A DNA stretch of 6,805 nt, taken from an uncultured Catenibacterium sp. (GTDB lineage: Bacteria > Bacillota_I > Bacilli_A > Erysipelotrichales > Coprobacillaceae). The notes below the pieces were generated by a model. It had not been told where the DNA came from and made no database searches. It worked only from the letters and a program-made list of their open reading frames with translations. Location of the stretch: the NCBI GenBank assembly GCA_900764725.1, contig CAAFPB010000058.1:1-6805 (forward strand), read 5' to 3'. The position numbers and the translations under genes were made by a program. Positions 1-4,610 of the stretch are shown here, piece by piece; within the stretch, counting starts at the first letter, position 1; the number at the start of each line of letters is the position of its first letter.

Positions 1-427
1 ATGATGCGTTTACCTGCTGATCATAAGAATGATTTGGTTTTGAAGATAGTTGTTCAAATATCAATTGAGCAATAGAAAGATTCTTAGATATCTTAAATAT
101 ATCAGGAGAAATATTCTCCACCCTAATATAGATAGGTGTTCTGTGTCCTGGGTTATATACTGGTGATACAACTGTAATACCTTTTCTTATTAGAGAATTC
201 TTATTTTCCACTCTTATCAACAAATCAGTAGGAACACTTATTTCTTCAATACATTTAACCATAATAGCTTGTTGAGGTTTTAAATCATATTCATCTACAT
301 TACCATGTTCAGTAATAACTTCAGCAATATGAATATCATAAGAAATAGGTTTCACATTCTCTACATCATATCCATTAATGAATATCTCCTTACTTCTGTC
401 AATTATGTCTTTATCTACTAATATCAT
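1..427 (-). CDS. dCTP deaminase/dUTPase-fold protein, 3' end outside window
   Basis: The first 142 residues are visible and the stop lies beyond position 1, so the gene is partial here; family members usually have about 170-200 residues. It matches the dCTP deaminase/trimeric dUTPase fold. There is an N-terminal SYDIHIAE segment (about 29-36), a NSLIRKG motif (77-83) like the SSLARLG motif that carries the catalytic Ser and Arg in Dcd, a YNPGH segment (91-95) where the family has IDPGW/IDPGY, and LSIAQLIFEQL (117-127) like the family's GQLxFxxL strand. Start choice: ATG at 427 is preceded by a GAGAGGGG ribosome binding site about 11 nt upstream. Oddities: the Asp of IDPG is Asn here, and by my alignment the position of the Dcd catalytic Glu (E138 in E. 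coli, in LEFYN) is Arg (IRVEN, 101-105). The fold is therefore well supported, but deaminase or dUTPase activity is doubtful. It could be a substrate-binding, regulatory or altered-specificity homologue. The gene has its own promoter and follows the terminator of the candidate ncRNA. Confidence 0.8.
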   Translation of the reverse strand, partial: MILVDKDIIDRSKEIFINGYDVENVKPISYDIHIAEVITEHGNVDEYDLKPQQAIMVKCIEEISVPTDLLIRVENKNSLIRKGITVVSPVYNPGHRTPIYIRVENISPDIFKISKNLSIAQLIFEQLSSKPNHSYDQQVNAS

Positions 428-459
428 AGATATTGCACCCCTCTCATTCACATAAGTTT

Positions 460-488
460 ATAATACCACGCTGTCTAGAATAAGACAA
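460..488 (-). promoter_or_regulatory. Promoter of the dCTP deaminase-like gene
   Basis: On the minus strand, TTGTCT (483-488) and TATTAT (460-465) are separated by exactly 17 bp. This is a good sigma-A type promoter with a predicted start near 453, about 25 nt before the start codon and just ahead of its ribosome binding site. It lies downstream of the terminator at 523-548, so the gene does not depend on read-through from the ncRNA. Called by eye only. Confidence 0.6.
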
Positions 489-522
489 ATATTTACCACC
501 TAACATCCGTATCTGTTTCATC

Positions 523-548
523 TAAAAAAGCAGGAACTCATTCCTGCT
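523..548 (-). terminator. Intrinsic terminator of the candidate ncRNA
   Basis: On the minus strand AGCAGGAA (548-541) pairs with TTCCTGCT (536-529) around a TGAG loop, followed by a run of six T (529-524). This eight-pair perfect stem plus U-tract is a strong Rho-independent terminator. It ends the transcript that starts near 781. Confidence 0.9.
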
Positions 549-585
549 CATAGGCATAAGAATTACAGGTTTTATCCTGGTCGCC

Positions 586-647
586 AGGCTCATATATCTA
601 TTCGATATATACTCGGACGAGATTGTTTTTAAGACTATCTCTTGTCT
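586..647 (-). repeat. Pseudoknot unit B of the ncRNA
   Basis: In RNA order: hairpin AGAC (647-644)/GTCT (635-632) with loop AAGAGATA; an A-rich linker; strand ATCTC (623-619), which is complementary to GAGAT in the loop (641-637); conserved GTCCGAGT; stem ATATATC (610-604)/GATATAT (598-592) with loop GAATA; and conserved GAGCCT. It is paralogous to unit A about 83 nt away. Confidence 0.75.
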
Positions 648-668
648 ACAGTTTGTCTCCTAACTGCA

Positions 669-732
669 AGGCTCATATATTTTATCAATATATACTCGGA
701 CGAGGTTGTTTTGAATTCTACCTCTTGAATTC
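669..732 (-). repeat. Pseudoknot unit A of the ncRNA
   Basis: In RNA order: hairpin GAATTC (732-727)/GAATTC (718-713) with loop AAGAGGTA; linker AAAACA; strand ACCTC (706-702), which is complementary to GAGGT in the loop (724-720); conserved GTCCGAGT; stem ATATATT (693-687)/AATATAT (681-675) with loop GATAA; and conserved GAGCCT. The G-C pair 721/705 is A-U in unit B (638/622), and the closing U-A pair 687/681 is C-G in unit B (604/598). Both are compensatory differences. Confidence 0.75.
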
Positions 733-786
733 GACTTTTTACGGTGCCTGTACACCGAGAACATTACTGTTACTTTAGTTTCATAT

Positions 787-816
787 ATAAGATATCACAG
801 ATTGGTGAGTTGTCAA
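787..816 (-). promoter_or_regulatory. Promoter of the candidate ncRNA
   Basis: A perfect -35 TTGACA (816-811) lies 16-18 bp upstream of a weaker -10, best read as TATCTT (794-789) or TCTTAT (792-787), with more A/T-rich TATATA just after. The -35 box overlaps the stop codon of the RnlB-like gene (815-813), so the RNA is directly abutted to that module. Predicted start is near 781. Confidence 0.6.
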
Positions 817-1178
817 TGAAAGTAATCAAAATTTAATAGCTGATTTATTTGTGAATCAGTTAGAATAGAGTTTAATACTATTTCTTTCTTATCTTTTAAA
901 AAGTTATTTGCTAGAGTCTCATAGAAGGTATTAAGTGAAACATACTTATAACTATCTAATTCAATCTTTCCTGATTCATTAATATCAAATTCAACAAATC
1001 TATATTTATCTATTCCTGTTTTTAAAGCTAGATCAACAAGTACATGTTCAGGCTTACTAGGAGAAGCTTCAAATGATAACTGTTTTAGATATTTGCTTAC
1101 TAATATTTCATAATCAAGAACTGTGATTAATGCGATGTATTTCGAATCATTAAGTTTATTTATATATATTTTTTCCAT
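813..1178 (-). CDS. RnlB-family antitoxin-like protein
   Basis: A 121-residue soluble protein with no signal peptide or membrane segment. It resembles E. coli RnlB, the antitoxin that restrains the RNase LS toxin RnlA, as I remember that sequence. The length is nearly the same (about 123). The segment VLVDLALKTG...RFVEF (46-64) followed by GKIELDS (70-76) lines up with ILFDLL...NRFV...GRIMLDT in RnlB, and the C-terminus ILTDSQINQLLNFDYF (105-120) lines up with the RnlB end VLSPDDVRQVLSMDF. Start choice: an ATG at 1239-1241 would add 21 residues, but only the ATG at 1178 has a ribosome binding site (GGAGGG, 1192-1187, 8 nt spacing), so I use 1178. The gene lies 90 nt downstream of a nucleotidyltransferase gene, not RnlA, and may also have its own promoter in that gap. 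The inferred role is to neutralise the upstream protein. Family membership is fairly secure; the partner is inferred. Confidence 0.75.
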   Translation of the reverse strand: MEKIYINKLNDSKYIALITVLDYEILVSKYLKQLSFEASPSKPEHVLVDLALKTGIDKYRFVEFDINESGKIELDSYKYVSLNTFYETLANNFLKDKKEIVLNSILTDSQINQLLNFDYFH

Positions 1179-1186
1179 TTTATAAT

Positions 1187-1205
1187 CCCTCCATTTCAAA
1201 ATGGA
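1187..1205 (-). promoter_or_regulatory. Hairpin/palindrome overlapping the antitoxin ribosome binding site
   Basis: CCATTT and AAATGG form a perfect inverted repeat (1191-1204, with a further T-A pair possible at 1190/1205) in which AATGGA is part of the GGAGGG ribosome binding site. In RNA this gives a six- to seven-pair stem with a UUGA-type loop that would partly hide the site. It could act as a translational control hairpin or as a DNA operator next to the internal promoter. Visible in the sequence; role inferred. Confidence 0.4.
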
Positions 1206-1212
1206 ATAGAAC

Positions 1213-1241
1213 AATATATAATATCCATTAATTAAGTTCAA
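1213..1241 (-). promoter_or_regulatory. Possible internal promoter for the antitoxin-like gene
   Basis: In the 90-nt gap between the two genes, TTGAAC (1241-1236) and TATATT (1218-1213) are spaced by 17 bp. This would make extra transcript of the second gene alone, with a start near 1206, as is common where an antitoxin follows its toxin. AT-rich DNA yields such matches by chance, so the call is tentative. Confidence 0.4.
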
Positions 1242-1268
1242 GCCATTTCTAAAAATACTCTTAGCAAT

Positions 1269-1979
1269 TTATTGCTTCCAATGTTTTCTTGAGTTATATA
1301 CATTATTTACTGCTTCAATATAACAAATAAATGAAGGGTGATTATGATCATTTTGTGTTAAGTATCTATTCTTAATTCTCTTATATTGTTCTCTGACTAA
1401 TTCCCACTTACCATTACGTTTAATATAATCGACTTTAAATTTAATATCTCTAGAATTTGGAGCCTTATTCCAATAGTATTCATTATCAGGCCTTCCAATA
1501 ACAAGACCAGGATAAATGCTGGCAGTATATGAAATACTGTTAAGACTAGTTGCACCAGTCTTTTTATGAATTAAACGATAAAGATTTCCATCGTCATCTT
1601 CACGAACGATACAAACATCTATTGAAAATAATGTTTTACTTCTTGGAAGATATTGTTTTTTAGTGGTTAATGAGGATTTGGAATCTTCACAATCTCTCCA
1701 TCCATGCTTTCTAAGAACAATATTAAAAGCTTTTCTAACGCATTCTTTGATATATTTACAATCCCAGTCATCACTTCTGACTATTTTAAAATTATAATCC
1801 AAATCTATGGGTTCGTTGGCATTTTGAAGTATTAGATTTCTTGCTCCACTACCGACAAGAGTTAACTCTGCACCTATATCAGATACTTCTTTTAGAGTAT
1901 GACATAGACCTTGCATTATGTCTCCACAATCAGAACGCATTCTGCTTATTAATTTTTTGTCTGTTACATAATTATACAT
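1269..1979 (-). CDS. Minimal nucleotidyltransferase-fold protein, putative toxin partner
   Basis: A 236-residue soluble protein with the signature of the polymerase-beta-like nucleotidyltransferase superfamily: LVGSGARNL (41-49) supplies the Gly-Ser motif, IDLDYNF (58-64) the first two carboxylates D59 and D61, and FSIDVCIV (118-125) the third, D121. All three metal-binding acids are present, so it may be catalytically active, transferring a nucleotide to RNA, protein or a small molecule. The C-terminal third is rich in Lys, Arg, Trp and Tyr (KRIKNRY, 200-206), which would suit nucleic-acid binding. I do not recognise the exact family. Start choice: ATG at 1979 has AAGGAGG a few nt upstream. 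It is first in a two-gene unit with its own promoter (2033-2061) and a following RnlB-like gene, a layout typical of toxin-antitoxin pairs. It shows no obvious RnlA features and is shorter than RnlA (about 357 residues). The toxin role is inference; other options are a CBASS-like cyclase or a housekeeping RNA-modifying enzyme. Confidence 0.7.
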   Translation of the reverse strand: MYNYVTDKKLISRMRSDCGDIMQGLCHTLKEVSDIGAELTLVGSGARNLILQNANEPIDLDYNFKIVRSDDWDCKYIKECVRKAFNIVLRKHGWRDCEDSKSSLTTKKQYLPRSKTLFSIDVCIVREDDDGNLYRLIHKKTGATSLNSISYTASIYPGLVIGRPDNEYYWNKAPNSRDIKFKVDYIKRNGKWELVREQYKRIKNRYLTQNDHNHPSFICYIEAVNNVYNSRKHWKQ

Positions 1980-2008
1980 AATAGCCTCCTTCTCATCCCA
2001 TGCCGCCC

Positions 2009-2026
2009 ATTTAGCTTTTGCTAAAT
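2009..2026 (-). promoter_or_regulatory. Stem-loop at the 5' end of the nucleotidyltransferase transcript
   Basis: ATTTAGC and GCTAAAT are a perfect seven-pair inverted repeat around a 4-nt loop. It begins at the predicted transcription start (about 2026), so the mRNA would start with a hairpin, or the DNA could be a repressor site. It is not followed by a T-run on the minus strand and so is not a terminator. Confidence 0.45.
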
Positions 2027-2032
2027 CGTTAT

Positions 2033-2061
2033 ATTGTAGCGTGATATCAATTGAATATCAA
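2033..2061 (-). promoter_or_regulatory. Promoter of the nucleotidyltransferase/RnlB-like unit
   Basis: TTGATA (2061-2056) and TACAAT (2038-2033), each five of six to consensus, are separated by 17 bp. It sits between the terminator of the sugar operon and the first gene of the module, which makes the module an independent transcription unit. Confidence 0.7.
2042..2060. promoter_or_regulatory. Palindromic operator candidate
   Basis: TGATAT (2042-2047) and ATATCA (2055-2060) form an inverted repeat around a CAATTG centre plus one A. It covers the spacer and the -35 box of the module's promoter, where a bound repressor would block RNA polymerase. Toxin-antitoxin units are often autoregulated at such sites. 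The binding protein is unknown. Confidence 0.45.
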
Positions 2062-2080
2062 TATACTATCCAAAATTAGT

Positions 2081-2122
2081 AAAAAGACTGATTGGAATGG
2101 GGTTCATTCTAATCAGTCTTTT
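2081..2122 (-). terminator. Terminator of the sugar-catabolism operon
   Basis: AGACTGATT (2085-2093) pairs with AATCAGTCT (2111-2119), extended by a G-T pair and GAATG/CATTC, around a short loop. Flanking A and T runs on either side give U-tracts in both directions, though only the minus strand has a gene ending here, 9 nt upstream. It separates the operon from the next unit. Confidence 0.88.
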
Positions 2123-2130
2123 GTTTGAAG

Positions 2131-2847
2131 TTATTTCTTCCAGTTCAATACTCTTACAATATTTTCACCTAGAATTTTGTTTTGTATTTCTATATCATCA
2201 GTCGCTTTCTTGACTAAATCTATAGATAAAGTGAAATCGCCCCATGGTGCATCTGTGCCCATTAAGATTTTATTAGGATCAATTTCTTTTAATGCTTTCT
2301 TTAATGTGCTTAATTGAACACTTGCTGTATCAATATATACATTCTTTCTTCGTTTAGCTACTCTAATAGCTGCATCAATTGCATCTGGTTCTCCAATATG
2401 TGCCATAGTTAATGTAACATTTGGGAATGTTTCTGCCATTTCATCAAATTTACCAGGCATATTGAACATATCAGATTGGCCATGGACAAGTACTGGTTTA
2501 TTATACTTTTCACAAATCTTGAACAAAGGATCAACAATTTCATGTCTATCCAAAGCAAATCCATGTCTAACAGGATTGAGCTTTAATCCATATAAGTTTA
2601 AGTCTCTAAAGCAGCGTTCTAACTCTTCTTCTGCTTCCCATTCCCATGGATTAACAACAGCATATCCTATGATTCTATCAGGATACTTCTTTTGCATATC
2701 AGCAACATAATCATTATTAATTGTTTCGACCTGGGAAGTAACAACACATGCATCTACACCTGCTTTATCTAACCATTCAATCATTTCTTCAGCAGTGAAG
2801 TTAATACCCTTTCTTTTGCCGATATGATTATGAGAATCGATAATCAT
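2131..2847 (-). CDS. Amidohydrolase-2 family metal-dependent hydrolase (second paralogue)
   Basis: A 238-residue cytoplasmic TIM-barrel enzyme of the amidohydrolase_2 family (relatives include lactonases, decarboxylases such as ACMSD, and other metal-dependent hydrolases). Metal and catalytic residues are recognisable: H6 and H8 in SHNHIG, K89 in GLKLNPV, H122 in VLVHGQ, H150 in MAHIGE, and D199 in GTDAPWGD. All the usual ligands are present, so it should be active. It is somewhat shorter than many family members (often 280-330). It aligns without gaps to the upstream gene for about the first 200 residues, a clear tandem duplication, but has Asn at 91 where the paralogue has His. Start: ATG at 2847 overlaps the previous stop (ATGA) and has GGAGG 9 nt upstream. 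It is the last gene of the operon and probably translationally coupled. The substrate is unknown; it may cleave an acyl, lactone or amide part of the imported sugar derivative. Confidence 0.85.
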   Translation of the reverse strand: MIIDSHNHIGKRKGINFTAEEMIEWLDKAGVDACVVTSQVETINNDYVADMQKKYPDRIIGYAVVNPWEWEAEEELERCFRDLNLYGLKLNPVRHGFALDRHEIVDPLFKICEKYNKPVLVHGQSDMFNMPGKFDEMAETFPNVTLTMAHIGEPDAIDAAIRVAKRRKNVYIDTASVQLSTLKKALKEIDPNKILMGTDAPWGDFTLSIDLVKKATDDIEIQNKILGENIVRVLNWKK

Positions 2848-3566
2848 AATGAGTTTCCTCCGTTCAATAGTTTCATTAAATTCAAGTTATAAATATTATT
2901 CAATTCGTTTTCATCTTTAACTATAGATTCAATCTTTTTCATTTCTAGTTCCATATCTCCTATAGGAGTATCAGAACCAAAAATGAGCTGATCTGTTAAA
3001 TTCTTTTTAATGAGGTTTTGAATTCTAATACCAAACATTGAAGATGTTTCAATATAAATATTTTTATATTTCTTAGCAACATTAATAGCTGAGGTTGTTT
3101 CATACATCTGGCCTCCATGCGCCATAATCAGATTGACTTTTGGAAAAGTCATAGCCATTTCAGCAAACATATTTGGACTAGAATATACATTAGCTCCACC
3201 AAAGATTAGGATAGGTTTATTATGTTTTTCACATATTTTAAATAAAGGATCTAACAAACTATGGTCATCTAATGCATAAGCATGTTTAACAGGATGAAGT
3301 TTTAATCCATAGATTTCATCAGTTGAAAATGCTTTTTCTAGATCTTCTTCTGATGTAGTAGACCAAGGATTAATTGTTACAAAGCCAAAGAGTCTATCGG
3401 GATATCGTTTTACTGATTCAATAACATAGTCATTATCTATCTGTTCGGAAAAGGAAAATACTACAGCTTTATCAATTCCTGCTTCATCCATACTTTTAAT
3501 AAAATCATCTACACTAACACTTACACCCTTCTTTTTGCCAATATGATTATGTGCATCTATTTTCAT
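2844..3566 (-). CDS. Amidohydrolase-2 family protein (first paralogue, His-to-Phe at a metal-ligand position)
   Basis: A 240-residue amidohydrolase_2 family TIM-barrel protein. It keeps H6 and H8 (AHNHIG), K89 and H91 (LKLHPV), H150 (MAHGGQ) and D199 (GSDTP). At residue 122, where the paralogue and the family have a His (equivalent by motif to the ACMSD metal ligand in VHPW), it has Phe in ILIFGGAN. The metal site may therefore be altered or lost, and the protein could be a modified enzyme, a non-catalytic partner of the downstream paralogue, or a binding protein. Start: ATG at 3566, with GGAGATG 9 nt upstream inside the end of the SIS gene, only 3 nt from that gene's stop, which suggests coupled translation. 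It overlaps the next gene by 4 nt. Confidence 0.82.
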   Translation of the reverse strand: MKIDAHNHIGKKKGVSVSVDDFIKSMDEAGIDKAVVFSFSEQIDNDYVIESVKRYPDRLFGFVTINPWSTTSEEDLEKAFSTDEIYGLKLHPVKHAYALDDHSLLDPLFKICEKHNKPILIFGGANVYSSPNMFAEMAMTFPKVNLIMAHGGQMYETTSAINVAKKYKNIYIETSSMFGIRIQNLIKKNLTDQLIFGSDTPIGDMELEMKKIESIVKDENELNNIYNLNLMKLLNGGNSL

Positions 3567-3569
3567 TGT

Positions 3570-4595
3570 TTACATCTCCATTCTCCAGGCTACTACCTGA
3601 TTAAAGAAAATCATTTCTGCTAAATCTTTGATATCTGCTAAAATATTCATTTTTATCTTATCATCATAAACTTCTATTTTAGTTTCAGATGATGGGGTTA
3701 AAATAATTTGTTTTGTGATGTGTGATTCACTCATGATCTCATTATACTTATCTTCTGTATTATCTACTCCAATTAGACATACCAGTTTATTAGGGATTTC
3801 AACTAGATGTTCACCGTGTAGATATTCATTCTTTGAATAACAAGCTGTCATTAATCCTATTCCTTCTCTTAGTAAGAGAGTAGAATTGATTGTATTAAAC
3901 TTACTGTTAATATCATAAATAAAGTCAACATAAGCAATGTTTTCAAATAGAGTCAATATAGAAGACTTATGCTTTAATAGTTCTTCATCAAAATCATTAA
4001 GTTTAGTAAGTAATTCATTATCTGTCTTCAATAAATAATGGCATTCATCAAATAAATACTCTAGTAAATACTTAATAACAATCAACGTATTCAAATAACT
4101 GTTATGTGAAATATAGAACTCCTTGCTGGCATTCAATAAGATACTATTCTTATAGTTAGTATATAAATAACCATTTAGATTATTAGTAATAGTAATGAGT
4201 TCAAAAGAACAATTTCTACTCTTTAATTCCTCAATAGCATCCACAATTTCTTTTGAATTACCTGATTGTGAAATGATTACTAGTAAAGTATGTTCATCTA
4301 CTAAATGCATATACTTGTTCTTAAATTCTGCTGCTTCGATTGAGAGAGTTAGAATATTACAGTGTTCTAATTGAGCTAATGCATATTGACTCGCATAGAG
4401 GGAACTACCCATTCCTATTAGGAATAGCTTAGTTATTTTATTGGTTTTAATACTTTCTTTTATACTGTTAAAAGAATCAAAATCATATCCTTCGCAATAT
4501 TGGATACATTTTTCAATATCACTGTTTCTATTATTTAATTCGATCATAAATTGTTTTTTATCTTGATCGAATTTGATTTTTTCTTCTTTATTCAT
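3570..4595 (-). CDS. Double SIS-domain sugar-phosphate isomerase/deaminase-like protein
   Basis: A 341-residue cytoplasmic protein with two SIS domains, the layout of the GlmS C-terminal half, AgaS, NagB-II and the Amadori deglycases FrlB/FraB. The first domain (about 45-185) has GMGSS (61-65) and SQSGNS (109-114), which hold the sugar phosphate. The second (about 215-341) has LREG (242-245) and EYLHGEHLVE (257-266), matching the family's E and EFxHGP motifs, where Glu and His act in ring opening and isomerisation. It probably isomerises, deaminates or deglycates the phosphorylated sugar delivered by the PTS. The exact reaction cannot be told from sequence. Start: ATG at 4595 with TGAGGT about 6 nt upstream; an overlapping out-of-frame ATG lies at 4599. 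It starts 15 nt after the EIIC gene and ends 3 nt before the first amidohydrolase, so it belongs to one operon. Confidence 0.87.
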   Translation of the reverse strand: MNKEEKIKFDQDKKQFMIELNNRNSDIEKCIQYCEGYDFDSFNSIKESIKTNKITKLFLIGMGSSLYASQYALAQLEHCNILTLSIEAAEFKNKYMHLVDEHTLLVIISQSGNSKEIVDAIEELKSRNCSFELITITNNLNGYLYTNYKNSILLNASKEFYISHNSYLNTLIVIKYLLEYLFDECHYLLKTDNELLTKLNDFDEELLKHKSSILTLFENIAYVDFIYDINSKFNTINSTLLLREGIGLMTACYSKNEYLHGEHLVEIPNKLVCLIGVDNTEDKYNEIMSESHITKQIILTPSSETKIEVYDDKIKMNILADIKDLAEMIFFNQVVAWRMEM

Positions 4596-4610
4596 ACATT
4601 ACCTCAAATA

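Larger units (their letters stand above)
524..781 (-). ncRNA. Unrecognised structured ncRNA with tandem pseudoknot units
   Basis: This stretch has no supported ORF but has a promoter at one end (787-816) and a strong terminator at the other (523-548), implying a transcript of about 260 nt. In RNA order it shows: a hairpin CGGTG/CACCG (757-742); unit A (732-669); a hairpin CAGTT/AACTG whose loop is AGGAGACA (666-649); unit B (647-586); a hairpin CCTGG/CCAGG (588-576); and the terminator. Units A and B share a 44-nt core and differ by compensatory changes that preserve pairing. I checked it against what I remember of SRP RNA, tmRNA, 6S RNA, T-boxes, glycine riboswitches and small ribozymes, and found no match. 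It could instead be a long tandem leader of the dCTP deaminase-like gene, but that gene has its own promoter after the terminator. A type III antitoxin RNA was also considered, but no ToxN-like gene follows. Presence of a structured RNA is well supported; its function is unknown. Confidence 0.72.

Noticed and set aside
586..732. CRISPR array
   Set aside because: Only two diverged copies are present, with internal structure and compensatory changes, and no cas genes.
524..781. Type III toxin-antitoxin RNA (ToxI/CptI-like)
   Set aside because: Tandem pseudoknots and a following terminator are reminiscent, but the units are longer and more diverged than ToxI repeats, and the downstream gene is a dCTP deaminase/dUTPase fold, not ToxN-like.
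427..781. Tandem riboswitch controlling the dCTP deaminase-like gene
   Set aside because: The terminator is strong, I could not find a convincing nested antiterminator, and the gene has its own promoter after the terminator. Not excluded, but less likely than a free ncRNA.
1179..1241. N-terminal extension of the RnlB-like protein from the ATG at 1241
   Set aside because: It has no ribosome binding site, and the extension would translate through the GGAGGG site that serves the ATG at 1178.
1269..1979. RnlA toxin as partner of the RnlB-like protein
   Set aside because: The protein is much shorter than RnlA and carries nucleotidyltransferase motifs instead.
2462..2710. Plus-strand ORF of 82 codons
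   Set aside because: It is antisense to the second amidohydrolase gene, has no ribosome binding site I can see and no recognisable protein features.
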